DNA of 64,000 nt from Desulfovibrio sp. JC010 (GTDB taxonomy: Bacteria; Desulfobacterota; Desulfovibrionia; Desulfovibrionales; Desulfovibrionaceae). The position numbers and the translations under genes were made by a program. The stretch lies in assembly GCF_010470675.1 (NCBI RefSeq), contig NZ_VOIQ01000003.1, positions 239,984 through 303,983 on the forward strand. The letters are read 5' to 3'. Each line of letters starts with the position of its first letter. The stretch's first letter is position 1. Positions 1 to 8,303 of the stretch are shown here, one piece after another. Under the pieces are notes generated by a model. That model did not search any database. It worked only from the letters and a program-made list of their open reading frames with translations, and was not told the origin of the DNA.

Positions 1-443
1 GCTCCGGCATGATAAAGCATTTGCGGATCTTTGGGCTTTGCAAGTTCGTATGTATTTTCAAACATCCGGGCCGCCTGCTCATATTTCTTTTGTTCATAAA
101 GAAGCACCGCGCTGTTGCGGCAGAGCGACTGGTTGCCGGGACAGAGTGTATATCCCTCAAGAAAAGCGGCTAAGGCTCCTTTTTTGTTGCCTGAATCGTG
201 TCTGGATCCGCCCAGCATAATGAACACTTCAGCCGGGACTTTTTCTTTTGTGGTCCGGATATATTCACTGAGGGTTCTCTCAGCCCCCTGCATATTTCCT
301 TCTTTTAAATCTGACTGGGCCTTGATCATGGCGTGTCTGGCCTGCGGCGGAAAGTTCTTCGCCCCGGCAAGGGGTGTGCAAAGCAGAATCAGGCAGGCGC
401 AGAGAAATCCCGCCAGAGAAATGTTACGAACTGAGTGCATCAT
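1..443 (-). CDS. TPR-repeat exported protein (partial, runs off left edge)
   Basis: Reading leftward from an ATG at 443-441, the frame stays open to the window edge, so only about 147 N-terminal residues are present. It opens with a hydrophobic signal sequence ending near LAGA and continues with helical pairs resembling tetratricopeptide repeats (for example around EGNMQGAERTLSEYI and EQKKYEQAARMFEN). Its ATG overlaps the tonB stop (ATGA), so it is translationally coupled as the last visible gene of the TonB cluster. In Vibrio TonB2 loci a TPR protein occupies this same position. A periplasmic accessory role is inferred from that parallel. Confidence 0.75.
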   Translation of the reverse strand, partial: MMHSVRNISLAGFLCACLILLCTPLAGAKNFPPQARHAMIKAQSDLKEGNMQGAERTLSEYIRTTKEKVPAEVFIMLGGSRHDSGNKKGALAAFLEGYTLCPGNQSLCRNSAVLLYEQKKYEQAARMFENTYELAKPKDPQMLYHAG

Positions 444-1093
444 TGTGTCATCTCAAAGTTAAATGGAATCAAAACCCATGTGTCCACATCATTTCCGGCA
501 TAGCGTCCGGGCTTGAAACGCCATCTTACGGCTGCACTCAAGGCGGCAGAATCGAATATCCCCACCGGAGAGGAAGAATGGATGGAAAGATTGTCTGGTT
601 TGCCGTCCTTTTTGACCAACAGCCTGATCACAACGTTTCCTTCGGTTCTTGAACGTTTTGCAGCGTATGGATATTCCGGGGGGACACTGCGCAGCACCTG
701 CGGAACATCGTCGACCTCATTGATATTAAAGCCCATGCTTCCCAGAGAGGCTGTAGGGATGTTGATGCCGTCGCTGAGGGACGGATGGATGTCCGCAGCA
801 AAGGCGGGAATCCTCATCTGCATGACCGGGGCCTGCTGTTTGGATGTTGGGTTTGCGGTAAATTTTAAATCCAGATCCTTGGGCGGTTCCGGTTCATCCT
901 GCAGCCTCTCCTTTTTTTCTTCGACGATCTGATCCGGTTCCGGGGCAGCCAGCCGGATGGCTCCCTCAATGAGCGGAGATGTTTTGGGTTCCTCAATCTC
1001 AGTCAGACAGACCATGCCCAGACTTACTCCTCCAGCCATGCATAGAGCGAGAAGCAGGCAAAGAGAATATTCACCGGCAGCACGGGGGCTCAT
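440..1093 (-). CDS. tonB: TonB family protein (TonB2-type)
   Basis: About 217 residues from the ATG at 1093, which overlaps the exbD stop; a longer frame to 1144 has no support. One N-terminal membrane segment (LCLLLALCMAGGVSLGMVCL) is followed by an acidic, proline-containing linker and a C-terminal TonB domain with the typical VPPEYPYAAKRSRTEGNVVIRLLV core and a closing RWRFKPG. TonB spans the periplasm and passes energy from ExbB/ExbD to outer-membrane receptors. The short linker is like TonB2 proteins, which work with TtpC. No receptor gene lies in the window, so the substrate is unknown. Confidence 0.88.
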   Translation of the reverse strand: MSPRAAGEYSLCLLLALCMAGGVSLGMVCLTEIEEPKTSPLIEGAIRLAAPEPDQIVEEKKERLQDEPEPPKDLDLKFTANPTSKQQAPVMQMRIPAFAADIHPSLSDGINIPTASLGSMGFNINEVDDVPQVLRSVPPEYPYAAKRSRTEGNVVIRLLVKKDGKPDNLSIHSSSPVGIFDSAALSAAVRWRFKPGRYAGNDVDTWVLIPFNFEMTQ

Positions 1094-1503
1094 TGCGGTT
1101 TCCTTGCTGCAACGCTGACAGCTTTCACCCCGGCCAGGCGGCATTGATCCAGCACCTGAACCAATGTGCCGGTGTGGCTGGATTTATCCGCAACAACAAC
1201 GGCGGAACCTTCGGGGGTTTCGGCTAGAAATCTTTCCATGTAGGCCCGCACAGAGCGGATATCCAGTGAGCGGCCTTCGACAAATACCCGCCCCTGAGCG
1301 GTAAGTCCGAGGATCACGCTCGCTTTCGCCCTGGTCTCGGCGGACTGGGCGGAAGGGCGTTCCACTTCCACTCCGGCTTCGCGTACAAAGCTGGTGGTTA
1401 CAATGAAAAAAATCAAAAGAATAAAGACCATATCAATCAGCGGGGTCATATTTATTTCAGATGTACCGCTGCGTAATTTTCTTCTTTGGCGTATATTTTT
1501 CAT
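1090..1503 (-). CDS. exbD: ExbD/TolR biopolymer transport protein
   Basis: 137 residues from an ATG at 1503 with an AGAGGA ribosome site; the upstream extension to 1557 lies inside exbB and is not used. The protein has a basic cytoplasmic start (MKNIRQRRKLRSG), the ExbD signature EINMTPLIDMVFILLIFFIVT with the proton-path Asp in the single membrane segment, and a periplasmic domain ending in VKAVSVAARK. With ExbB it forms the proton channel that drives TonB. It overlaps tonB by 4 bases and follows exbB by 4 bases, so the genes are one transcript. Confidence 0.92.
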   Translation of the reverse strand: MKNIRQRRKLRSGTSEINMTPLIDMVFILLIFFIVTTSFVREAGVEVERPSAQSAETRAKASVILGLTAQGRVFVEGRSLDIRSVRAYMERFLAETPEGSAVVVADKSSHTGTLVQVLDQCRLAGVKAVSVAARKPQ

Positions 1504-1507
1504 CCGG

Positions 1508-2074
1508 CTATTCCTCTGAAGTTGTTCCGTGTTGCAGGCCGATGCAGAAAAGTTCAATCCGTTTACTGAGTTTGTCGGCCCTGCTGTAGAGAATCGCCCC
1601 GAAAAGCATTCCGGGCACAGCTGCGATCAGCCCGCTCTGGGTGGTGATCAGGGCTTCGGAGATACCCGAAGCAAGAGCTCTGGCATTACCGGTGCCGGAT
1701 ATGGCGATGACGTCAAATGTTGAGATCATGCCTGTCACTGTGCCGAGCAGCCCCAGCAGCGGAGCAAGGGCCGCAAGAACCATGATGGTGCGGATGTGAC
1801 GCATGGCTTTGGCCTGCTGGACGGACTGAATTGAATCCAGAGTTTTCCTGTTCAATTCTGCATTGCTGCTGTGCCGGAATTGGTATTGGCTATGGATTTC
1901 CCGTTGCCATCCGGTGTGTCCCGCTGTGTGCTCACTCTTTTTGACCAACAGGAAATAGCGGGTTTTAATGAAGATCAATGTCCACATGATGATAGAGAGC
2001 AGAAAAATCGGAACGATGATTTCCCCGCCGTTTTGAATGTGGAAGAACCATTTTTCCAGAAGATTATGCAGCAT
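1508..2074 (-). CDS. exbB: ExbB/TolQ/MotA-family proton channel subunit
   Basis: 188 residues, a typical size for a short ExbB2. An N-terminal membrane helix (IIVPIFLLSIIMWTLIFI) is followed by a cytoplasmic loop and two further helices that contain the family core LAALAPLLGLLGTVTGMISTFDVI and the GISEALITTQSGLIAAVPG segment. It overlaps the end of the ttpC-like gene by 11 bases. It is the channel partner of ExbD. The neighbouring 475-residue protein has the same MotA/TolQ/ExbB core, so the locus has two related channel-type proteins, as in Vibrio TonB2 systems. Confidence 0.9.
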   Translation of the reverse strand: MLHNLLEKWFFHIQNGGEIIVPIFLLSIIMWTLIFIKTRYFLLVKKSEHTAGHTGWQREIHSQYQFRHSSNAELNRKTLDSIQSVQQAKAMRHIRTIMVLAALAPLLGLLGTVTGMISTFDVIAISGTGNARALASGISEALITTQSGLIAAVPGMLFGAILYSRADKLSKRIELFCIGLQHGTTSEE

Positions 2075-3491
2075 CTCCGTACACCGTACCCTTTCCTGTC
2101 GCGGGATTTTTCTTCATCAGGGCCACAGCGATTGTGGCACCTTTCTCTTCCATGTCGCCCACAATTTTATCTACCCTGCGATCGAGGATGTGGTGCAGGA
2201 GCATAATCGGTACAGCAACGGCCAGACCCAGCTGGGTTGTGACCAATGCTTCGGAGATGCCGCCGGACATCATGCGCGGATCACCGGTTCCGTATATGGT
2301 GATGATCTGAAAGGTATTGATCATGCCTGTGACCGTTCCCAGCAACCCCAGAAGCGGGGCCACTGCAGCCAGAACATTTAGGGTCGGCAGGAATCTTTCA
2401 AGAAGAGGGAGTTCTTTAAGCAGTCCCTCCTGAAATGCGTTTTCGAGGATTTCCTTACTTGTGCCGGCATATTTCAGGGTGTGGCTAATAACCCGGCAGG
2501 TGGGAAAGCTGGATTTCTGCAGGCAGAATTCCCGGCATTCCGAGCATTTTCCACTGGAAACCATTTCAATTATCCGGCCCATGTTCTTGCCGGAATTGGC
2601 CCTGATTCGGCTCAGGGAGATGAATCGTTCGATAATGATCAGCGCGGCAATCAATCCCACAAGGAGGATCGGCCAGACAAGTATGCCTCCGGCGGACAGC
2701 CATTCCGTGAAACTCTTCTGGGTCTGGGCGATCCGTTGCAGGGCGGCTCCGTTGGAGATGTCCACGGGGAACAGGTTGCTTTTGCCGTCAAAGAAATCAT
2801 TGATGGTCCGGGAGAGCATCCAGCCCGGTTCCCCGGCAACAGCGGTAAGTCCGGCACCGCCTAAATCAGGCCGCAGAAAACCGAGTTCTCCGTCAGGGGT
2901 CCTGAACACAGTGGTAAATGTGCCGATACGGATGGTTTCGCCGTTCCTGCTCTGTCCGTCTTTTGCGGTGAATTCAGTTGTTTTGTGGAGGATCTCCCCG
3001 CCTGTGTGCATTTCATGGAGATAAAGATTCAAGAGCTGTTTTATGCTCTCCATTCCCGGAAATCTGTTGGGCTTAAGGATTGCCTCAAGCACAGGCAAAC
3101 GTTCGGGATGATCCGGCGTGGTCAGGCTTTCGTTGAAATAATCCCTGGCCTGTTTGGCAGAGGTACGGATTGCGCCGTCAATGGTTTTCAGTTCGTGAGC
3201 CTGTTCAGCCAGCTCTTCCTTAAGCTTCTTTTCTTCTGCCAGCAGGGCTTCGTATTGTGTTTTCAGGGTTCCGAGTGTTTCCTTTTTTCCGGCAATGGAT
3301 TTTTTCAGTGCGGCAGCTTCCTGTGTGATTGCTATTTTTTGTTCGGTGATGATCAGTTCTGTCTGTCTGGCTTCCTGTTTCGCTGCCTGCAGATTATCAG
3401 TATCAATCCGGGGTTTTGTATTTGTGTTTGCCGCCTGAGCCGAAGTGACCAGAATCAGGATGGCAAGCAGTGCAAGGATATATTTTTTCAT
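2064..3491 (-). CDS. ttpC: TtpC-like protein: periplasmic coiled coil fused to ExbB/MotA domain
   Basis: 475 residues. A signal-type start (MKKYILALLAILILVTSAQA) leads into a coiled coil to about residue 115 and a periplasmic domain to about 265. A membrane helix (ILVWPILLVGLIAALIII) and the MotA/TolQ/ExbB core with LNVLAAVAPLLGLLGTVTGM and the GISEALVTTQLGLAVAVP segment follow. This architecture is that of TtpC, the extra protein required by Vibrio TonB2 systems. It lies between the DUF3450 gene (13 bases upstream) and exbB (overlapping), matching the Vibrio order. The TtpC assignment rests on architecture and order, not on an alignment. Confidence 0.85.
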   Translation of the reverse strand: MKKYILALLAILILVTSAQAANTNTKPRIDTDNLQAAKQEARQTELIITEQKIAITQEAAALKKSIAGKKETLGTLKTQYEALLAEEKKLKEELAEQAHELKTIDGAIRTSAKQARDYFNESLTTPDHPERLPVLEAILKPNRFPGMESIKQLLNLYLHEMHTGGEILHKTTEFTAKDGQSRNGETIRIGTFTTVFRTPDGELGFLRPDLGGAGLTAVAGEPGWMLSRTINDFFDGKSNLFPVDISNGAALQRIAQTQKSFTEWLSAGGILVWPILLVGLIAALIIIERFISLSRIRANSGKNMGRIIEMVSSGKCSECREFCLQKSSFPTCRVISHTLKYAGTSKEILENAFQEGLLKELPLLERFLPTLNVLAAVAPLLGLLGTVTGMINTFQIITIYGTGDPRMMSGGISEALVTTQLGLAVAVPIMLLHHILDRRVDKIVGDMEEKGATIAVALMKKNPATGKGTVYGDAA

Positions 3492-3504
3492 TGGATTTTC
3501 CCTG

Positions 3505-4266
3505 TCATATTTTGTCGGCCGGTTGCGTGATGGGCAGGGAGATCAGTTCCACTGCCCGCTTGCGCGAGGCCATGTCTTTTGCTTTCTGGATATCTCTGGA
3601 AAATTCGGTATTTACAGGCACCCATGTTTTGCCGTGGCGGTCCCAGTAGCCGGAGGATTTGCCGTCTTCGGTCTGGTAATAGAGTGCCGTCCTGCCAAGC
3701 CGGAAAACAGAGACCGTGGTCGGAATCCCGCTCAATTCGATCTGCTCTGAAGCGGTTTCCACATTGCGTCCGTATTCTGTCTCAACCTGCAGGGCTTCGA
3801 AAATCCGGCGCAGTTTTTCGCTGAGTTCCAGATGGTAGTCGTCAAGGGAGTCCCGCAGAAAAGCGATGCGCTGCGTCCTTTCCTTATTCAGAAAAGGAAG
3901 GTCGGCATTGACCTGTTCTTCCAGCTTATCGACAATTGTTTCCAGAAAAGGTTCAAGTTCCATGCGTATTTTTTGTGCTTCAGCTTTGCGGCGTTTTAAT
4001 TCCGCAATGGTTTTCTGCTGCCTTTTTATATAGCGTTGATACTTTTTGTTCTGAAAACTCATCCAGTCATCAAGCATCTTCATGTTGGTGATTTCAGCGG
4101 CAAGCTCTCTCTTGATGTCGTCCCATTTTTGATATTTTTCAGATGCAGCGGCTTCTGTTTTCAGTGCCTTTACTGCTTTTTCATAGGTGGGCTGTGATGC
4201 TGCTCCGCACACATTGGCGGTCATCGCGATCGTCAGAAGTGCCCCAAGCGTTATTGATTTAAGCAT
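3505..4266 (-). CDS. DUF3450 family periplasmic coiled-coil protein
   Basis: 253 residues with a signal peptide (MLKSITLGALLTIAMTANVCGA). A long coiled coil (about residues 25-170) is rich in Glu, Lys and Gln, and a C-terminal part includes GRTALYYQTEDGKSSGYWDR, typical of DUF3450. Proteins of this family open TonB2/TtpC clusters, where they are thought to act in the periplasm beside TtpC, but no biochemical function is established. It is the first gene of the six-gene minus-strand cluster. The likely control region is the 660-base gap before it, which holds four palindromes. Confidence 0.82.
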   Translation of the reverse strand: MLKSITLGALLTIAMTANVCGAASQPTYEKAVKALKTEAAASEKYQKWDDIKRELAAEITNMKMLDDWMSFQNKKYQRYIKRQQKTIAELKRRKAEAQKIRMELEPFLETIVDKLEEQVNADLPFLNKERTQRIAFLRDSLDDYHLELSEKLRRIFEALQVETEYGRNVETASEQIELSGIPTTVSVFRLGRTALYYQTEDGKSSGYWDRHGKTWVPVNTEFSRDIQKAKDMASRKRAVELISLPITQPADKI

Positions 4267-4926
4267 GGAAAACTCATATTTCGGGTTAAATGATTTTGAG
4301 TGTGAAATTCTTTATCAATTCAAAAATAAAGATACCAATCGCAGCCTTTAATCATAATGTCGGGAGTAATGCATTCAGATAAGAAGCTGACGGCATCCAC
4401 CCTTTTAGGCAGGAGTGTTGTTAATTTCTGCTCTTTGAAGAATTTAAAATGCTCCATAATGAATTTTTTATTGGAGGGGCGGCCCAGATTTATCAAAAAA
4501 GGCTGGTAAAAAATATGAAAGTACAGCCTCACAATGTGTTGGTGCATTGCGGGGCTTCATTTGTTTAGCAGAGAAGTGAGCTGACTCGTGCGTACAATCC
4601 GCTCAGGACTACATTTAAATATGCTGCAACTAAAGTTGCTTCTGCAACAAAAGTTGCAAAAGGCTTCTTTGCGCAACAAAAGTAGCTCCCCCACCTGTCT
4701 TTAAAAAATCTGTCAACAAAAGTTGCAGAATAGTCTCCGTTCAAGCCTGAGCAGATTCCTGCCGTCAGTATTCCTTTGGCGTGTTTTTAGTAAAGCTAAT
4801 AGTCCTAAGTGGTTTAAATAAATTGACAATATTATTGTAGGCTTCCTGGTCGAATCTTCAGTCATGCTTTGGCACGTTCCTTTCAGTAAGGGACTGAACT
4901 TATTCGCTTCAGGAGGTTTACATATA
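4267..4926. other. 660-base intergenic region between divergent operons
   Basis: No credible gene is present; the only frame (4320-4547, minus) has an unconvincing protein and no ribosome site. The stretch must contain the promoters of the TonB2 cluster (leftward) and of the CBS-ACT/LIV operon (rightward). A TTGACA at 4823-4828 resembles a -35 box, but no good -10 follows at normal spacing. The cluster of palindromes at 4625-4728 is the only strong structure. Confidence 0.6.
4625..4728. promoter_or_regulatory. Cluster of four TGCAAC-N4-GTTGCA palindromes (candidate operators)
   Basis: Four related copies occur: 4625-4640 (core GCAACTAAAGTTGC), 4643-4658 (TGCAACAAAAGTTGCA, a near-complete 16-base dyad), 4673-4686 (GCAACAAAAGTAGC, one arm decayed) and 4713-4728 (TCAACAAAAGTTGCA). 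The arms GCAAC and GTTGC are exact reverse complements around an A-rich 4-base centre. Tandem dyads in a divergent control region fit cooperative binding of a dimeric repressor. I cannot assign the box to a known regulator. It has some likeness to Fur-family (Nur-type) TTGCAA boxes, but the spacing differs. Confidence 0.6.
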
Positions 4927-5580
4927 ATGTACGTCGGGCTCAAAATGCTGAAAGACTTCATGCCGCAATCACCGGATACGCTGGCTGAAGATGCTTCCAT
5001 CCTTATGGATGACAATATGCTGTGGATGCTGCTCATCGTGGAGGGCGGCAGACTGGTCGGTTATGTGCGCAAGGAAGATATAAGTGCTGCAATGCCTTCC
5101 TCTATGACCGGACTGGATAAGCACGAAATTAATTATCTGCTCTCCAAGTTGACCTTGAAAAAGATCATGCGCACAGACATCACTACTGTCAGCCCCGAAA
5201 CTGAAATCGAGGAAGCAGCGGTGATCATGCGCCGCAAGAATCTGGCGGGTCTCGCAGTGGTGGACGCTGAAAGCAATCTTCTGGGCTACATCAACCGCAA
5301 TGTTATTCTCGACGTGCTGGCCGAGGAAATGGGTTTTGCAGAAGGGGGGTCCCGCATAGTTTTTGAAGTAGAGGACCGTCCCGGCGTGCTCAAGCATGTT
5401 TCCAGCCTCATCGACGACCTTGGCTATTCCATTATCTCTACAGGTACCTTCAATCATGATGACCGCAGAATGGTCGTTATTCGGGTAAATGCCGATAATC
5501 CCTCTTCCGTTGCCGCTGCCCTGCAGAAGAACGGATACGATGTAGTTGGTCCGGAGGATTTCAGGGATGAATGGCAGTAG
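4927..5580 (+). CDS. CBS-pair plus ACT domain protein
   Basis: 217 residues from ATG 4927, chosen because AGGAGG sits at 4911-4916; an upstream in-frame ATG at 4864 has no ribosome site. Two CBS motifs span about residues 1-130 (VGYVRKEDISAAM; LAGLAVVDAESNLLGYINR). An ACT domain covers about 138-205 (VFEVEDRPGVLKHVSSLIDDLGYSI). CBS pairs usually bind adenine nucleotides and ACT domains bind amino acids or similar small ligands, so this is probably a cytosolic sensor. It overlaps the next ABC ATPase gene by 14 bases, so it is made together with the transporter and may gate it or the CoA ligases. Confidence 0.85.
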   Translation: MYVGLKMLKDFMPQSPDTLAEDASILMDDNMLWMLLIVEGGRLVGYVRKEDISAAMPSSMTGLDKHEINYLLSKLTLKKIMRTDITTVSPETEIEEAAVIMRRKNLAGLAVVDAESNLLGYINRNVILDVLAEEMGFAEGGSRIVFEVEDRPGVLKHVSSLIDDLGYSIISTGTFNHDDRRMVVIRVNADNPSSVAAALQKNGYDVVGPEDFRDEWQ

Positions 5581-6403
5581 TCCTTTTTTCAAACCGGATT
5601 GTGACCCGGTCCCCATGGGTGAGCCGCTGCTTGAGGTTAAGGATGTCACTTTGACATTCAAAGGCGTTGCCGCTCTTTCAAGGGTAAATTGCGGCGTGCG
5701 CAAAGGCAGCATCACTTCACTCATCGGCCCCAACGGTGCAGGCAAGACCAGCATGCTCAATTGTATTTCCGGGCGTTACTTTCCCGACACCGGTTCCATC
5801 ACCCTTAAAGGGGATGAGATGCTTGGTACGCCAGCCAACAAGCGTACCCATTTCGGCATGGCCCGTACTTTTCAGAACATCGCCCTGTTTCGGGGGCTTT
5901 CCGTACTGGATAACCTGATGGTGGGGCGTCATTCGCGTATTAACTATGGAATTTTGTCCTCACTTCTTTACTTCGGCAAAGCCCGCCGGGAAGAGTCCGC
6001 ACACAGGCAGAGGGTGGAGGAGATCATCGATTTTCTCGGACTTTCCCCTTACCGCCACCAGACTGCCGGACATCTGCCCTACGGGGTCCAGAAGAAGGTG
6101 GAACTGGGCCGCGCGCTGGCTGCGGAACCTGAATTGCTCCTTCTCGACGAACCCATGGCGGGCATGAACCTAGAAGAAACCGAAGATATGGCCCGCTACA
6201 TCCTCGATATCAACGAGGAGTGGGGCATTTCAGTCTTTCTGGTGGAGCACGATATGGGGGTGGTTATGGATATTTCCGATCATGTGGTGGTGCTCGATTT
6301 CGGCCGCATCCTCGCTTGTGGAACTCCCGCTGAAGTGCAGCAGAACAAGAAAGTTATCAGTGCCTACCTCGGAGACGAGGGCGGGCTTTATCAAGGAAGG
6401 TAA
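5567..6403 (+). CDS. livG: LivG-type branched-chain amino acid ABC transporter ATPase
   Basis: 278 residues from ATG 5567, preceded by GGAGGA and overlapping the CBS-ACT gene. Walker A is GPNGAGKT, the Q-loop region ARTFQNIALF is intact, the signature region is YGVQKKVELGRAL, Walker B is LLLLDEPMAGM and the switch His is in VFLVEHDMGV. The insert GRHSRINYGILSSLLYFG and the sequence around LPYGVQKKVE are typical of the LivG branch. It pairs with the LivF-like ATPase at 11487. The substrate is not shown by sequence; the neighbouring CoA ligases hint at a carboxylic acid rather than leucine. Confidence 0.9.
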   Translation: MNGSSPFFKPDCDPVPMGEPLLEVKDVTLTFKGVAALSRVNCGVRKGSITSLIGPNGAGKTSMLNCISGRYFPDTGSITLKGDEMLGTPANKRTHFGMARTFQNIALFRGLSVLDNLMVGRHSRINYGILSSLLYFGKARREESAHRQRVEEIIDFLGLSPYRHQTAGHLPYGVQKKVELGRALAAEPELLLLDEPMAGMNLEETEDMARYILDINEEWGISVFLVEHDMGVVMDISDHVVVLDFGRILACGTPAEVQQNKKVISAYLGDEGGLYQGR

Positions 6404-6404
6404 A

Positions 6405-8303
6405 ATGAGCCGTCCATATAAAACAACACTTCCGGCACTGCTGATCAAAAATGGCCGCGACCGCGCTTCCCGCACTGCCATGCGTGAGAAATATCTCGGT
6501 ATCTGGCAGTCATTTACTTATAAGCAATATCTTGAAATTACATCGGAATTCGCCGCAGGGCTCAAGTCATTGGGTTTTGGGAAGGGCGATGCCATTGTCA
6601 TTATCGGCGACAACCGCCCTGAGTGGCTTTGGGCGCAACTGGCGATTCAGGGCATCGGCGGTTATTCCGTGGGACTTTATCAGGACTCCCCGGCGGATGA
6701 GATCGGTTACATTTTTACCCTTTCCGAGGCACGGCTCGTGGTTGCTGAGGATCAGGAGCAGGTGGACAAGATCCTGTCCATCCGTGACCAGCTCCCGGAC
6801 CTCAAATACATAATTTATCATGACCCCAAAGGGCTGGTGGATTATGATGAGCAAGGACTTATGTCCTTTGATGACATCAGGTCGCTCGGCAAGGCTAAGG
6901 CTGATCAATTCGAAACATGGACTGCTGAAGTTGTTCCCGAAGATGTAGCGATTATCGCCACTACCTCCGGTTCTACCGGGCGTCCCAAGCTGGCTATGCT
7001 GACCCATGAGAATCTCCTGTCCATGGCTTGGAATCTCGGTGACTCTGATCCCAAGAAGGAGTCCGATGAATTCGTATCCTTCCTCCCGCTGGCCTGGATG
7101 GGGGAGCAGATGATGGCTGTGGCTTCAGCTTTGCTTTTCGGATTTTGCGTAAACTTTCCTGAAGAGCCGGACACTGTGCAGGAAAATATCCGTGAGATCG
7201 GGCCTCATCTCATTTTCTCGCCGCCGCGTGTGTGGGAAAATATGGCTGCCAAAGTCCGTGTCCGTATTATGGAGACCACGCCGCTCAAACGCTGGCTGTT
7301 TAATAAATTTCTGCCCATGGGCATCAATTATGCCGACAAGGTCTTGCACGGGCAGACTCCCTCTGCCTTGGATAAGTTCGGTTATTGGCTGGCCGAGGTC
7401 TGCCTTTTCCGGGCTCTCAGGGACCGTCTCGGATTTTCCCGCATTCGCAGCGGGTCCACCGGGGGCGCGCCGCTGGGGCCGGATACTTTCACTTTTTTTC
7501 ATGCGCTGGGCATCAACCTGAAGCAGATTTACGGGCAGACCGAAGTGGCGGGAATTTCCTGTATCCACAAGGACGGCTCTGTCAGTTTTGATACTGTGGG
7601 TGAGCCCATCCCGGAAACTGAGATTAAAATTTCCGAAGAAGGCGAGGTGCTGACCAAGAGTCCTGCTGTCTTTAAGGGCTACCTTAAAAATGAGGAAGCC
7701 ACTGCCGAAACCATTGAAGACGGCTGGCTCAAATCCGGTGATGCCGGATATTTCAAGGACAACGGGCAGCTGGTTATTATCGACCGCCTTTCCGATGTCA
7801 TGACCCTCAATAGCGGCATCCGTTTCTCCCCGCAGTTCATTGAGAACAAGATCAAGTTCTCCACCTACGTGCAGGAGGCGGTGGTCATCGGGCAGGACCG
7901 CGACTACATCACCGCCATCATCTGTCTCGACAGTGATATTGCCGGGCGTTGGGCCGAACAGCAGCAGCTGACCTACACCACCTATCAGGATCTGGCTTCC
8001 AATCCCAATCTCTACGACCTTATCAGCGAAGAAGTTGCATCCATCAATGAATCCTTGCAGGACGGCACTTCGGTTAAGCGTTTTGCATTGCTCTTTAAAG
8101 AACTGGACGCGGACGACGGCGAACTGACCCGTACCCGCAAAATCCGCCGCAAAATCATAGGCGAGCGTTACGGCGATCTCATCCATGCCCTTTATAACGG
8201 TGCAAAGGAGATTAATCTCACCGCCCGTATCAAATATCAGGACGGCTCGGAGCGGACCATGTCCGGCCCTATAGCCATCCGCGAAATCAGCGAGGCCCGC
8301 TAA
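6405..8303 (+). CDS. AMP-dependent long-chain-type acyl-CoA synthetase
   Basis: 632 residues from ATG 6405, just after the livG stop and preceded by AAGGA; the longer frame from 6282 lies inside livG. The AMP-binding P-loop is TTSGSTGRPKLAMLTHEN (near residue 190). GQTEVAG, the GWLKSGDAGYF hinge and C-terminal TRTRKIRRK follow the order of the FadD/AMP-forming ligase family. It activates a carboxylate to its acyl-CoA at the cost of ATP to AMP. It is embedded between transporter genes, and its stop overlaps the livH start (TAATG). That tight coupling suggests the imported compound is its substrate. Confidence 0.88.
   Translation: MSRPYKTTLPALLIKNGRDRASRTAMREKYLGIWQSFTYKQYLEITSEFAAGLKSLGFGKGDAIVIIGDNRPEWLWAQLAIQGIGGYSVGLYQDSPADEIGYIFTLSEARLVVAEDQEQVDKILSIRDQLPDLKYIIYHDPKGLVDYDEQGLMSFDDIRSLGKAKADQFETWTAEVVPEDVAIIATTSGSTGRPKLAMLTHENLLSMAWNLGDSDPKKESDEFVSFLPLAWMGEQMMAVASALLFGFCVNFPEEPDTVQENIREIGPHLIFSPPRVWENMAAKVRVRIMETTPLKRWLFNKFLPMGINYADKVLHGQTPSALDKFGYWLAEVCLFRALRDRLGFSRIRSGSTGGAPLGPDTFTFFHALGINLKQIYGQTEVAGISCIHKDGSVSFDTVGEPIPETEIKISEEGEVLTKSPAVFKGYLKNEEATAETIEDGWLKSGDAGYFKDNGQLVIIDRLSDVMTLNSGIRFSPQFIENKIKFSTYVQEAVVIGQDRDYITAIICLDSDIAGRWAEQQQLTYTTYQDLASNPNLYDLISEEVASINESLQDGTSVKRFALLFKELDADDGELTRTRKIRRKIIGERYGDLIHALYNGAKEINLTARIKYQDGSERTMSGPIAIREISEAR

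Noticed and set aside
4320..4547. 75-residue minus-strand frame in the large intergenic gap
   Set aside because: No ribosome site, no recognisable features and atypical composition; it lies in a probable control region.
4779..4795. Sigma-54-like TGGC-N8-TAGT sequence upstream of the CBS-ACT gene
   Set aside because: The -24 match is partial and the -12 GC is missing; too weak to report as a promoter.
7125..8186. 353-residue minus-strand frame inside the acyl-CoA synthetase gene
   Set aside because: It is fully covered by a well-supported enzyme gene on the other strand and has no ribosome site or family pattern.
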